From an uncultured Clostridia bacterium (lineage in GTDB: Bacteria > Bacillota > Clostridia > Oscillospirales > Ruminococcaceae): a DNA stretch of 64,000 bases. The first letter of the stretch is position 1. Each line of letters opens with the position of its first letter. The stretch lies in NCBI GenBank assembly GCA_947625615.1, contig CANQPB010000001.1:81669-145668 (forward strand), in the 5' to 3' direction. Made by a program: the position numbers and the translations under genes. Under the pieces are notes generated by a model. That model was not told the DNA's origin, searched no databases, and saw only the letters and a program-made list of their open reading frames with translations. Shown here piece after piece: positions 55,645 to 64,000 of this stretch.

Positions 55645-57402
55645 TCATTTTACCTTAACGGTTATCTCGCGCATGTTCTCGGGCAGGTCTTTTTCTTCGG
55701 TCATGTCTAAAACGGGCTCGCCGTCGAAGCCGAAGTGCACCCGCCGGATCCCCGAGGAGCGGGGCGCGTTGATGCCCGGGCGGGCGTGGTAGGTGTTCCA
55801 GGTGTCGCCGTATTCGTCGGTGACGTAGGCGTTGTGGCCGGGCCCGTATTCGCCGGGCGCGACAAGCGAATGCAGAAGCGGATAGTTGCCCTTAACCCAT
55901 ACGCCGGGATCCAAAAGATCTTCGCCGCAGTCAGCGGTGAGAAGTCCGACGCAGTAGGTGCTGTCAACAAGCGCCGAGCTGAACGTCAGGTATATCTTTC
56001 CGCCGCGGATAAGCGCAAACGGGCCCTCGTCGACAAGGGTGTGGTTGTTCTGCCAGCCGTATTCAGGCAGGGTGAGCAAAACGGGGTCGCTCGTGAGCTT
56101 CCAGGGCTCCTGCGGGTCGACCGTCGCGATATACACCCATGCGCCGAGATCTATGGGATTGAACTGCCTCTGGCTCCAGGCGACGTACTGCTTTCCGCCG
56201 TCCTCAAAGGTGGTCATGTCAAGGGTGATGCCCTTGGTGTAAAGCGGCGTGCCGTCCTTTTTCAGCACCCTGCGGGGAGCTTCCCAGCTGTCGCGGTCGT
56301 CGAGCTCGCCGCCCTCCTTTAAAGCCATGACGTGCGACTGCTCGTCGCCGAATTCCTTTGGCGTGCAGGCGTGGAAGATATATTCCTTTCCGGCGACGTT
56401 GTGGAATTCCGGCGCCCAGAGAAGCCCGCCGACATGCGGGTAGGTGACGGAATCGAGGATAAGCTTTTCGGGGGCGTTCACAAGCCCGGGGATAGTCTTT
56501 GCGCGGCGGACGTAGATGGTGTGGTTGCCGTCGGCGTCGTTCGTCGCGACGAAGTAGTAGTCGCCCTTATAGCGGTAAACGCAGGGATCGGCGCGGTTTA
56601 TCGCAATCGGGAAATCGTAGTGGTCTATATGGATCTTTCCCTTTGCCTCGCCGTTTTCGGGAGCTTCCCAGTCCACCCTCTTAAGGTGGGTGGAGCCGTC
56701 GGAATACTTTACGGTCACCCTGAAATCTTCAAGATTCGCGGCGTCGACCTCTTTTTCATATTCAAGCGAGACCGCCACGGGCGTGAGCAGCTTTTTCAGG
56801 GCGTAGTCGGCCTTCTCCTCGGGCACTTCGAACTCGCGGGCGTCAAAAGCGCCCTCGATGCCGCACTCGGTGTAGACAAAATGCTTTTGCGGCGCGCAGC
56901 CGCAGCCGCAGCCCGAGCCGATCTCCTTGACGTCGTCGGTGGGCTCGGTGAGAGACCTGAGCTTTCTGCGATATATTTTTCCGCCCGACGAAAATTTCGC
57001 CACAAGCGTCCCGCAGTTGGGGCATACCTTTAACATCACGTCGTCGATATAGCCGTCGCAAAGCTTAATAAGCCCCAGCTCGGTGTAGTGAACGAGATCT
57101 TTTGATTCAAACACAACGGCGCACCCGCGGGAGCTTTCGTCGTCTTCGCCGTTGGCCTCGGTGCGAATGGCGATCACCTTAAAGCTGCCGTCGTGATACA
57201 TCACAAAGGGCTTTTTCAGGCTCTTCGGGAAGATCTGCCCGCTGACGGGATCCTGCGTGGCCTTGACGAACAGCACCCCGTAGTTGTGGTTGAGGGGCGC
57301 AAATCCGCCCTCCTTTTCATAGCCGAGATGCATGCTCAGCCCGAGGCGGGGAGCATATTCCGCCTCGCTTACGGCGGCGCGGGTATAGCTTATAAACCTC
57401 AT
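55645..57402 (-). CDS. GH43 family glycoside hydrolase with N-terminal Cys-containing module
   Basis: A 585-residue protein without signal peptide. Residues ~260-585 are a five-bladed GH43 propeller: ADPCVYRYKGDYYFVAT holds the base aspartate (about 272), LDMTTFEDGGKQYVAWSQ the second aspartate, and DEGPFALIRGGKIYLTFS the acid glutamate; GPGHNAYV coordinates the centre. Arabinan or xylan side chains are likely substrates. Residues 1-120 look like a partial propeller, 120-180 carry CPNCG and GCGCGC, and 205-258 an Ig-like linker. GGAGG before the ATG. Confidence 0.85.
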   Translation of the reverse strand: MRFISYTRAAVSEAEYAPRLGLSMHLGYEKEGGFAPLNHNYGVLFVKATQDPVSGQIFPKSLKKPFVMYHDGSFKVIAIRTEANGEDDESSRGCAVVFESKDLVHYTELGLIKLCDGYIDDVMLKVCPNCGTLVAKFSSGGKIYRRKLRSLTEPTDDVKEIGSGCGCGCAPQKHFVYTECGIEGAFDAREFEVPEEKADYALKKLLTPVAVSLEYEKEVDAANLEDFRVTVKYSDGSTHLKRVDWEAPENGEAKGKIHIDHYDFPIAINRADPCVYRYKGDYYFVATNDADGNHTIYVRRAKTIPGLVNAPEKLILDSVTYPHVGGLLWAPEFHNVAGKEYIFHACTPKEFGDEQSHVMALKEGGELDDRDSWEAPRRVLKKDGTPLYTKGITLDMTTFEDGGKQYVAWSQRQFNPIDLGAWVYIATVDPQEPWKLTSDPVLLTLPEYGWQNNHTLVDEGPFALIRGGKIYLTFSSALVDSTYCVGLLTADCGEDLLDPGVWVKGNYPLLHSLVAPGEYGPGHNAYVTDEYGDTWNTYHARPGINAPRSSGIRRVHFGFDGEPVLDMTEEKDLPENMREITVKVK

Positions 57403-57492
57403 AAATTACCTCCTATATTTTATTTTTGTACGGCTTCGCCGCCCCTGCGAAGTCACAAGAGGCGGCGAAGTCAGTATCATTTGTCAAGTAAA

Positions 57493-58947
57493 TCAGTCGA
57501 AGCGCGCCATTTCGGCGTTCAGGTCGTCGAGATAATACTGGAACGACTCTAAATTCTTCTCCTTAAGCTGCGCCCATGAGGTTGCCTCGTTGACGCGTAC
57601 AAGGCCGTCGGCTCCGAGGCCGGTGCGGACGATATTCTGAAGCTGATCGGGAAGGTTGCCGGTGACGTCGATGACGACGTTCTTCTTAGCTATCTCGGCG
57701 CAGATCTCGGACATTTCGATCATGTCGTCGCTCCACAGATACTTCTCCTGAAGCTGTCTGCGGTCTATGGCGATAACGGTCGGGTCGATGACCTTGAATC
57801 TTACGCAGGCGGCAAGCAGAGCCGCGCCCTCGGGATTCTCGGCGCCGCTGATTATGCCGATGGCGCCCTTGATGTCGTCGAAGCTGGTGGAGATGTAGTA
57901 GTTGCCGTCGCCCTGCTCGTCTCTCGGGAGAGGAGCAAACATTATCTCGCCGTTGGCGATGTCGCCCCAAACGGCGGAGATCTCGTCAACAGGGGCCTGG
58001 AAGAAAGATTCGCCTATGACATAGAAGAGGCAGTCGCCCTCCTTGATGCCGGCGCCGAAGGTGCCGTTGTTGCGAAGAGCCCAGCGGTTGGTGCCCTCGT
58101 GGTAGGTGCAGTCGTTCTTCTGAAGATCTGTGAGGTAGTTCATGCCTCTTTCAATCTCGGGGGAATCGACGTTGGAATAATATCTGTTGGTCTCGATGTC
58201 GAGGTAGAGCATCTGCTGGCCGGCGGCTTCCATGAACATGCCGGTGTAGGCCCAGCCGTCCAGAGCGAAGCGGTTGGCGTCGGCGTCGGAGAAGTCGAGG
58301 CACATGTTGTAGAATTTATCCCAAGTCCAGTCGTCGTTGAGGTAAAGCTCGGCGGGATCGTCGTAGCCGTACTCGTCGATAACTCTGCGGTTATAAACGA
58401 CGACGTTCGCGGGGGCGGTATCCATGACTATCTGGTAGTGCTTGCCGCCGAGGGTGAAGTAATCGGCCATGTCCTTGGTGGGCGCCCAAAGGGGATCGTC
58501 AAAGTTGATCCAGGGGTCTACCGGCTGGAACATGCCCTTGATGCAGTTCATCGGGAAGATAGCGGTGGCGTTCGAGCCGCCGGTCATGCAATCCGGCGGG
58601 GTGGCGGCGGTGATAAGCGCGGCCAGGGCGTCGGTGTGCTGCTCGTAGGTGGTCTCTATGTATTCGAGCGTGCAGTTGTACTTTTCCTTGAAAGTCCAGA
58701 ATCCGGTGTTTACGATTTCGCCCTCGTCGTAGTTCTGGAAGGGATCGCCCCAGCCGAACCACTGGACGGTGGTGTTTGCTCCCGCGGCTTCGGCAGCGTC
58801 GGGAAGACGTACGCCGGCAGCGTTAAGGATCGCCTCTGCGTCTTCGGTGGAAAGGGTCAGCTCGATGGGCTGGCGCTTTTTAGAGCCGCAGCCGACAAGT
58901 GCGACTATCATCAGAAGACAGAGAGATATTGCTATGAATCTTTTCAT
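57493..58947 (-). CDS. Extracellular solute-binding lipoprotein, paralogue 1
   Basis: A 484-residue secreted lipoprotein: signal peptide MKRFIAISLCLLMIVALVGC with lipobox at Cys20, then the SKKRQPIELTLSTEDAEAILNAAGVRLP linker shared with both neighbours. The mature part has the two-lobed family 1 (sugar ABC) binding protein look, with the shared block RRVIDEYGYDDPAELY and WTWDKFYNMCLDFSD. No permease or ATPase gene is in the window. GGAGG before the ATG; own promoter. Confidence 0.85.
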   Translation of the reverse strand: MKRFIAISLCLLMIVALVGCGSKKRQPIELTLSTEDAEAILNAAGVRLPDAAEAAGANTTVQWFGWGDPFQNYDEGEIVNTGFWTFKEKYNCTLEYIETTYEQHTDALAALITAATPPDCMTGGSNATAIFPMNCIKGMFQPVDPWINFDDPLWAPTKDMADYFTLGGKHYQIVMDTAPANVVVYNRRVIDEYGYDDPAELYLNDDWTWDKFYNMCLDFSDADANRFALDGWAYTGMFMEAAGQQMLYLDIETNRYYSNVDSPEIERGMNYLTDLQKNDCTYHEGTNRWALRNNGTFGAGIKEGDCLFYVIGESFFQAPVDEISAVWGDIANGEIMFAPLPRDEQGDGNYYISTSFDDIKGAIGIISGAENPEGAALLAACVRFKVIDPTVIAIDRRQLQEKYLWSDDMIEMSEICAEIAKKNVVIDVTGNLPDQLQNIVRTGLGADGLVRVNEATSWAQLKEKNLESFQYYLDDLNAEMARFD

Positions 58948-58978
58948 AAGATTACCTCCGTTATTTTTGGATAATATA

Positions 58979-59008
58979 ATAATACCACAACCGAGGGTTG
59001 CTTCGCAA
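58979..59008 (-). promoter_or_regulatory. Promoter of binding-protein paralogue 1
   Basis: Minus strand TTGCGA (59003-59008), 18-base spacer ending TGTGG, TATTAT (58979-58984). Confidence 0.6.
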
Positions 59009-59117
59009 GAGTAATTATTAACATTTTTGATATTGGCTATTTGTATATATCGCTATTTTCAGGACTTTTCGCATTTTATTTTTGATTTTTCCTCCACAAA
59101 AATATTCGTATAAGTAA

Positions 59118-59153
59118 AATCGCCCCCTGTTTTTATCAGGGGGCGATATAAGA
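59118..59153 (-). terminator. Terminator after binding-protein paralogue 2
   Basis: ATCGCCCCCTGataaaaaCAGGGGGCGAT read on the minus strand, an 11-bp perfect stem followed by TTTTA. It separates paralogues 2 and 1 into different transcripts. Confidence 0.85.
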
Positions 59154-59167
59154 ATAAGTCAATCTTT

Positions 59168-60592
59168 TTAGGCGGCATCGACAATACTGTTATTAAGATC
59201 GGCGATATAGTAGTCGATAAGCTCGCCGTTCTTTTCCTTGAGCTGGCCCCAGGTTGCGGGTTCGTTAGAGCGGTTGATGGCGTCCTTCATGTCCTGAAGA
59301 GCGCTGTTGAGCTGCGTCTGGAGGTTTCCGGTGTAGTCTATGACCGGCTTTCTCGCCGAGATGTTGTAGCACTCGTCGTACATGTCCATCATCTCCTGCG
59401 ACCAGAGGTATGTCTCCATCATCTGCTTGACGTCTACCCTGATGACCGTCGGGTCGATTATCTTGAAGCGCTCGCACATAGCCAGAAGCACGGCTCCCTC
59501 GTGGTTTGCGCCGTCGGAGACGAGCATATAGCCCTCGGGCGAGGAGCCGAGATAGTAAACGCCGTCGCCCTGTTCGTCTCTCGGGAGGGGAGCGAACATA
59601 ACCTCGTGCTCGTGAAGATCGCCCCAGACGTTTTCGATTTCCTCAACGGTGCCGGTGAAGAACGACGGGCCGATCACATAGTAAAGGCAGTCGCCCTCCT
59701 TCATGCCCGCGCCGAAGTCGCCGCGAAGAGCCCAGCGGCTGGTTCCTTCGTGATAGGTGCAGTCGTTCTTTACGAGATCGTAGAGATACTGCATGCCGCG
59801 CTCGAATTCGGGGGCGTCGATGTTGGAATAGAAGCCGTTTTCGTCGCGCTGCAAAAGCTGCATACCGACGGCTTCGATGAACATGCCGTTATAGGCGTAG
59901 CCGTCGAGGGCGAAGCGGTTGGCGTCGGGATCGGAGAAATCGAGGCAGTAGTCGTAGAAGACGTCCCAAGTCCAGCTGTCGTTGGCGTAAAGCTCGGCGG
60001 GATCGTCGTAGCCGTATTCTTCGATGACTCTGCGGTTGTAAACAACGACGTTCGAGGTCTTGACGTCGGTGATGATGGCGTAGTGGCGGGTGCCGAGCAT
60101 ATACTGCTCGCCCATGGGCTTCATGCCGAGCCAAAGGGGATCGTCGTAGTCTATGTACTGGTCAACGGAGACATACATGCCCTTGATGCAGTCCATGGGA
60201 TAGACCGCGGTGGCGCCGGTGCCGCAGGGGGAGAAATCGGGCGGGGTGCCGCCTGAGATGAGGCGGGCTAAATCGTTATTGCGCTCGAAGTAGTCGGTCT
60301 CGACCCATTCGATGGATCCGCCGTATTTTTCACGGAAGGTGAAGAAGCCGGTGTTGACTATCTGGGCCTCGTCGTAGTTCTGGAAGGGATCGTACCAGGC
60401 GAACCACTGGACGGTGGAATTGGCGCCGGGTGCCTCCTCAACAGGGGGAAGACGGATACCGGCGGCGTTCAGAATTGCCTCGGAATCCTCGGTCGAAAGG
60501 GTCAGCGTGATGGGCTGGCGCTTTTTCTTGCCGCAGCCGACAAGCGCGGCAACCATTATCAGCGCGAGGAGAATGGCGAGAAATTTTTTCAT
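59168..60592 (-). CDS. Extracellular solute-binding lipoprotein, paralogue 2
   Basis: A 474-residue lipoprotein, clearly homologous over its length to paralogues 1 and 3. Signal peptide MKKFLAILLALIMVAALVGC, then KKKRQPITLTLSTEDSEAILN. The central blocks VQWFAWYDPFQNYDEAQIVNTG, RRVIEEYGYDDPAELYAND and DPTVIRVDVKQMMETYLW are shared. Such proteins deliver oligosaccharides to an ABC importer. AAGGAGG before the ATG. Ligand unknown. Confidence 0.85.
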   Translation of the reverse strand: MKKFLAILLALIMVAALVGCGKKKRQPITLTLSTEDSEAILNAAGIRLPPVEEAPGANSTVQWFAWYDPFQNYDEAQIVNTGFFTFREKYGGSIEWVETDYFERNNDLARLISGGTPPDFSPCGTGATAVYPMDCIKGMYVSVDQYIDYDDPLWLGMKPMGEQYMLGTRHYAIITDVKTSNVVVYNRRVIEEYGYDDPAELYANDSWTWDVFYDYCLDFSDPDANRFALDGYAYNGMFIEAVGMQLLQRDENGFYSNIDAPEFERGMQYLYDLVKNDCTYHEGTSRWALRGDFGAGMKEGDCLYYVIGPSFFTGTVEEIENVWGDLHEHEVMFAPLPRDEQGDGVYYLGSSPEGYMLVSDGANHEGAVLLAMCERFKIIDPTVIRVDVKQMMETYLWSQEMMDMYDECYNISARKPVIDYTGNLQTQLNSALQDMKDAINRSNEPATWGQLKEKNGELIDYYIADLNNSIVDAA

Positions 60593-60654
60593 AAAAGCCT
60601 CCTTAAAGGTTTGCGGGGCAGGGCATGCCCCCTCGTTTATAAATCAGCACAGAC

Positions 60655-60683
60655 ATTATACAACATCAGGTTGTTTTTGGCAA
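60655..60683 (-). promoter_or_regulatory. Promoter of binding-protein paralogue 2
   Basis: Minus strand TTGCCA (60678-60683), 17-base spacer, TATAAT (60655-60660) preceded by TGTTG. Confidence 0.75.
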
Positions 60684-60795
60684 GGGATAACTTCAACATA
60701 TTTTCATATCAGTTTTTGGCAACCTTACATATACGCCGAGTTTTTGCCGTTAAAAATTGATTTATTATAATGTCGGGTTATCATATACGCAAAAA

Positions 60796-60830
60796 TCCCT
60801 CCGGGATTGTCCCGGAGGGAAAATTTTTGT
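60796..60830 (-). terminator. Terminator after binding-protein paralogue 3
   Basis: CCCTCCGGGAcaaTCCCGGAGGGATTTTT on the minus strand: a 10-bp perfect stem with a T5 run. Confidence 0.85.
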
Positions 60831-60844
60831 ATTCAGCTTATTCG

Positions 60845-62290
60845 CTATTCGGTATACTCTGCGATTCTCGCGTTGAGATCGTCTAAATAATACTGAAGTC
60901 TTTCGCCGTGGCGCTCCTTAAGCTGGGCCCAGGTGTTGGCGCCGCCGGTTCTGACGATATCCCAGTCGAGGGAGTTGTAGGTGGACTGGAGCTGATCGGG
61001 CAGGTTGCCGGTGTAGAACATTCTCACGTTCTCGGCGGCAACGCGGGTGCACTCGTCGAACATTTCAAGCATTTCGTCAGTCCAGAGGAGCTTTTCCTTG
61101 AGCTGCTTGCGGTCGATGTTGACGACGGTGGGGTCGATCATCTTGAAGCGAATGCAGGAGGCGAGCAGAACGGCTCCCTCGGGGTTAGGCGCGCCCTGTA
61201 CGAGCGAGAAGCCGTCGGGACGGGTAGAGAGATAGTAGATGCCGTCGCCGTCGTCGCGTCTCGGATAAGGAACGAACATTATTTCCTGCTGAGTAAGATC
61301 GCCGTAGGTCTGGGCATATTCCTCAACGGTGTTGCCCCAGAGATCGTATTCAGCCGGCCAGAACAGGACGTTGCCGTCCTTAACGCCGTGACCGTGCTCG
61401 TAGTTGTTCAGAGCCCAGTAGTTTGTTCCCTCACGGAAGAAGCAGTCGTTTCTTGAAAGCTCGTATATAAGGGCTTCGCCCTCTTCAATGATAGGATCGT
61501 CGATGTTGGAAACGTAGTTGCCCTCTTCGTCGCGCCCGATTATGTAGTGGCCGGTCGACTGCTCGACGATGCCGTTTGCTACATAGAAGCCGTCGACGCC
61601 GAAGCGGTTAGCGTCAGGATCGGTGAAATCGAGGGCCATTTCATAGAACTTAGACCAAGTCCAGTCGTCGTTGGCGTAAAGCTCGGCGGGATCGTCGTAG
61701 CCGTATTCCTCGATAACTCTGCGGTTGTAAGGGACAACGTCCTTAAACTTCATGTAGGTGATGATGGCGTAATGCTTGCCCTTGAGGAGGTAGTAATCGG
61801 CAGCGTCGGCAACGCCTTCCCAAAGGGGATCGGTCAGATCGACCCAATCGTCAACGGGCTGATACATGTGGTTGAGCGCGTTGAGCGGGAAATTAGCGGT
61901 GTTGGAGGCGCCGGCGGGGTAGAGGTCGGGTGAGGTGTCGGCCATTATGCGGTTTGCGAGGTCGTTGTTGCGCTCCTGATAGGTAGTCTCGTCGAACACG
62001 ATGTTTCCGCCGTATTTTTCGGTAAAGGTGAAGTAGCCGGTGTTGACCATTTCGCCCTCATCGTAGTTCTGGAAGGGATCGTACCAGGCGAACCAGGTGA
62101 CGGTAGAGTTTGCGCCCGCGGCCTCTTCAACAGGGGGAAGACGGATACCGGCGGCGTTAAGGATAGCCTCGGCGTCTTCGGTGGAGAGGGTGAGCTTGAT
62201 GGGCTGACGCTTTTTCTTGCCGCAGCCGACCATTGTGACGACCATCAGCAGACAAAGGGCGAGAGCCAAGATTCTTTTCAAGTTTTTCAT
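60845..62290 (-). CDS. Extracellular solute-binding lipoprotein, paralogue 3
   Basis: A 481-residue lipoprotein homologous to the two copies downstream. Signal peptide MKNLKRILALALCLLMVVTMVGC, then KKKRQPIKLTLSTEDAEAILNAAGIRLP. It diverges most in the binding lobes (for example the ELSRNDCFFREGTNYWALNNYEHGHG region), so it may bind a different sugar. A CCTCCGGGAttgTCCCGGAGG hairpin after the gene (about 60796-60820) can terminate it. AAAGGCAGG before the ATG. Confidence 0.85.
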   Translation of the reverse strand: MKNLKRILALALCLLMVVTMVGCGKKKRQPIKLTLSTEDAEAILNAAGIRLPPVEEAAGANSTVTWFAWYDPFQNYDEGEMVNTGYFTFTEKYGGNIVFDETTYQERNNDLANRIMADTSPDLYPAGASNTANFPLNALNHMYQPVDDWVDLTDPLWEGVADAADYYLLKGKHYAIITYMKFKDVVPYNRRVIEEYGYDDPAELYANDDWTWSKFYEMALDFTDPDANRFGVDGFYVANGIVEQSTGHYIIGRDEEGNYVSNIDDPIIEEGEALIYELSRNDCFFREGTNYWALNNYEHGHGVKDGNVLFWPAEYDLWGNTVEEYAQTYGDLTQQEIMFVPYPRRDDGDGIYYLSTRPDGFSLVQGAPNPEGAVLLASCIRFKMIDPTVVNIDRKQLKEKLLWTDEMLEMFDECTRVAAENVRMFYTGNLPDQLQSTYNSLDWDIVRTGGANTWAQLKERHGERLQYYLDDLNARIAEYTE

Positions 62291-62381
62291 TTGTTTCCTG
62301 CCTTTCTTAAGGGGAAGAATTTGACATATCTAACAGGTGAAAATCCCCCGTTCAGGGGGAAGTCGGGTGATATGATATTTA

Positions 62382-62410
62382 ATTATACCACAGGTTGCAG
62401 TTTTTTACAA
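62382..62410 (-). promoter_or_regulatory. Promoter of binding-protein paralogue 3
   Basis: Minus strand TTGTAA (62405-62410), 17-base spacer ending TGTGG, TATAAT (62382-62387). A TCCCCCgttcaGGGGGA hairpin lies in the leader. Confidence 0.75.
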
Positions 62411-62536
62411 TGTGCACATTCAACAGGATTTTTCCGCTTAATTTGTCTATTAGGACAGCAGGGGAGGCCTTTTTGTCACCCCAAAGGGGCTCTGAGCATA
62501 AAATATCAGCAGAACACCCGGCGAAAGGAGAGGGCC

Positions 62537-63610
62537 ATGAAGACAAGTCTGTGCATGATAGTACGCGACGAGGAAGCTGTTTTGGGGCGGTGTCTTGAAA
62601 GCGTCGCCGGCCTTTTTGACGAAATCGTCATAGCCGACACGGGATCGGTCGATGCCACCCGGGACATCGCGAAAAGCTTCACCGAAAAGGTTTTCGACTT
62701 CAAGTGGGAGGACGATTTTTCGGCGGCGCGGAATTACGCGTTTTCAAAGGCCGATGGCGACTATTTGATGTGGCTCGACGCCGACGACGTTGTCGAGGGG
62801 GATAACCGCCCTCTTCTTAAAAAGACGCTTTCGGGGCTTGAAAAAAGCCGCCCCGACATGGTGATGCTTCGCTACGACGTCGCCTTTGACGAAAGCGGCC
62901 GGGTGCTTCTTTCCTACCGGCGGGAGAGGATAGTCCGCGCAAACGCGGGGTTTCGCTTCTGCGGGCGGGTTCACGAGGCCATTCCGCCGCGCGGGAAGAT
63001 AATCTGCGGCGACGGGGCGATATCCCACCGAAAGCTCAGGGCGAATCCCCCGGGGAGAAATCTGAAAATTTTTGAAAAGATGCTCTCCGAGGGCGAGCCC
63101 CTTGATCCGCGAATGAAATACTACTTCGCCCGTGAGCTCAGAGAAGCCGGCCGCGCCGACGGGGCGCTGAAATACTACGCCGAATGCTTTCGGGACGAAA
63201 CCGCCTGGACGGAGATAAGAATTTCGGCGCTGTATGAGAGCTATGAGATCCTCATGGGGCAAAACCGGCCGGAGGAGGCCGAGCGCGCTCTCTTTGAGAC
63301 GCTTAAGCTCGGCGCGCCGAGGGCGGATATCTGCTGCGCCGCCGGCGAAAGCTTTCTGCGGCGGGGAGATCCTGATTCGGCGAAATTCTGGTATCAGCTC
63401 GCGCCGGAACGCTTCGGGCAGGGCGGAGGATTCGTTCACGCCGACTACGGGGGATATATCCCCTACCTTCAGCTTGCGGTCATATACGACCGCCTCGGCA
63501 ACCCGGATCTCGCGGAGAAATATAACTCTCTCGCCGGGAGGATTCGGCCGGACAGCCCGGCCGTAAAAGCGAACGAGGAATATTTTCGCTCGCTTAAAAA
63601 TCGGAAATAA
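62537..63610 (+). CDS. Family 2 glycosyltransferase with C-terminal TPR-like repeats
   Basis: A 357-residue protein. The N-terminal GT-A domain opens [20 protein letters not shown], with [17 protein letters not shown] and the metal-binding DADD in [14 protein letters not shown]. The C-terminal half is helical with tetratricopeptide-like spacing ([16 protein letters not shown]-type units, [13 protein letters not shown]). This is the SunS-like/'GT2-TPR' type found in Firmicutes, some of which glycosylate proteins. I start at the ATG with AAAGGAGAGG upstream, 82 codons after the track start. The neighbouring collagen-like protein could be a substrate (inference). Confidence 0.88.
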   Translation: MKTSLCMIVRDEEAVLGRCLESVAGLFDEIVIADTGSVDATRDIAKSFTEKVFDFKWEDDFSAARNYAFSKADGDYLMWLDADDVVEGDNRPLLKKTLSGLEKSRPDMVMLRYDVAFDESGRVLLSYRRERIVRANAGFRFCGRVHEAIPPRGKIICGDGAISHRKLRANPPGRNLKIFEKMLSEGEPLDPRMKYYFARELREAGRADGALKYYAECFRDETAWTEIRISALYESYEILMGQNRPEEAERALFETLKLGAPRADICCAAGESFLRRGDPDSAKFWYQLAPERFGQGGGFVHADYGGYIPYLQLAVIYDRLGNPDLAEKYNSLAGRIRPDSPAVKANEEYFRSLKNRK

Positions 63611-63631
63611 AAGGGCGGGAGCCGCCCAAAA
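63611..63631 (+). terminator. Weak stem-loop after the glycosyltransferase
   Basis: GGGCGGgagCCGCCC followed by AAAAATC; the stem is short and lacks a T run on this strand, so read-through into the collagen-like gene is possible. Confidence 0.45.
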
Positions 63632-63659
63632 ATCAAATAAAATTATAGGAGGAAATTTC

Positions 63660-64000
63660 ATGGCAAATAATAACTGCTGCGACAACCGCTTCCCGAACGG
63701 CACCAACGTCTACAGCTTCGGCTGCGGCGCCACCGGCTGCGGCTGCGGATATCCCGCAGGAATGGTCATCGGCCCCACCGGCATGACCGGCGCAGCCGGG
63801 GCAACGGGTGCAACGGGGGCCACTGGGCCAATCGGCCCAACGGGAGCTACAGGAGCTACCGGCCCCGCAGGTGCAGACGGTGCAGTAGGCCCAACGGGCG
63901 CGACGGGAGCTACCGGCCCTGCCGGCGCAGACGGCGCAGTCGGCCCGACGGGCGCAACGGGAGCTACCGGCCCCGCAGGCGCAGACGGCGCAGTCGGCCC
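63660..64000 (+). CDS. Collagen-like repeat protein, partial at window end
   Basis: The ORF track misses it because it runs off the edge. It starts [20 protein letters not shown], has a Cys/Gly-rich head ([15 protein letters not shown]), then Gly-X-Y collagen triplets ([16 protein letters not shown]...). From ~63838 an 18-residue unit, [18 protein letters not shown] (54 bases), repeats in tandem to the window end. Collagen-like proteins of Firmicutes form surface or exosporium filaments, often O-glycosylated on the threonines. AGGAGG before the ATG. The C-terminus is unseen. Confidence 0.88.
   Translation, partial: MANNNCCDNRFPNGTNVYSFGCGATGCGCGYPAGMVIGPTGMTGAAGATGATGATGPIGPTGATGATGPAGADGAVGPTGATGATGPAGADGAVGPTGATGATGPAGADGAVG

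Noticed and set aside
63838-64000. CRISPR-like short tandem repeats
   Set aside because: The 54-base period is in frame and encodes Gly-X-Y collagen triplets; there are no unique spacers.

Overview
The window looks like chromosome of an anaerobic, moderately GC-rich Firmicute of class Clostridia, probably an Oscillospirales-type gut or rumen bacterium. This is inferred from gene content: an Rnf complex with its NusG-II/Gx/ApbE satellites, AdhE, a type 3 prolyl-tRNA synthetase, FeoA-FeoA-FeoB plus a Cys-rich satellite, DegV, BioY, QueH, plant-glycan enzymes and extracellular sugar-binding lipoproteins. Strong GGAGG ribosome sites and canonical TTGACA-17-TATAAT promoters fit. No rRNA, CRISPR array, prophage or insertion sequence was seen.

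Layout. 1-6168 (minus) is an F1Fo ATP synthase operon, atpB-E-F-A-G-D-C, with no separate delta gene; a delta C-terminal domain is fused to the front of alpha. 6259-9270 (minus) is a GH2 beta-galactosidase. 9900-13013 (plus) carries a membrane spermidine-synthase-like protein and a MATE exporter. 13187-14912 holds a small membrane protein and proS. 14949-15326 contains a tiny hydrophobic ORF with a convergent antisense promoter and a bidirectional terminator, which looks like an undescribed type I toxin-antitoxin locus. 15353-22823 holds a membrane protein, a YfcE-like phosphodiesterase, adhE, an APH-like kinase, a cloverleaf palindrome, a DAHP synthase whose metal ligands are mostly replaced, PheA and BioY. 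23133-26256 (minus) is a lipoprotein/MBOAT/DHHW exopolysaccharide-acylation operon. 26491-29862 is a Feo iron-uptake operon with three matching palindromic operators. 30293-33097 is an ECF sigma factor with a probable anti-sigma partner. 33273-33881 has tRNA-Thr, tRNA-Tyr and two exact 216-bp repeats, each ending in a copy of the tRNA-Tyr 3' end. 33970-45082 is a mixed metabolic region (aminotransferase, DUF975-like protein, GH3, GtrA, FliB-like, acyl-CoA ligase, QueH, metallopeptidase, GNAT, TspO). 45418-46977 (minus) has a membrane protein and DegV. 47243-54083 is the rnfCDGEAB operon with apbE, NusG-II and Gx-transporter genes. A tRNA-Pro follows, then a palindrome-rich segment and an XRE regulator. 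55645-62290 (minus) is a GH43 enzyme with three paralogous solute-binding lipoproteins. The window closes with a glycosyltransferase and the start of a collagen-like gene.

Intergenic DNA is unusually structured. One dispersed repeat family (A, at least five copies) is a chain of small perfect hairpins placed at gene ends. A second family (B, three copies) is a TTCTAAC-type heptad tract plus hairpin placed just upstream of promoters. The most promising findings are the type I toxin-antitoxin candidate, the delta-alpha ATP synthase fusion, the degenerate DAHP synthase beside a chorismate mutase lacking its catalytic lysine, and the tRNA-Tyr 3'-end duplications.
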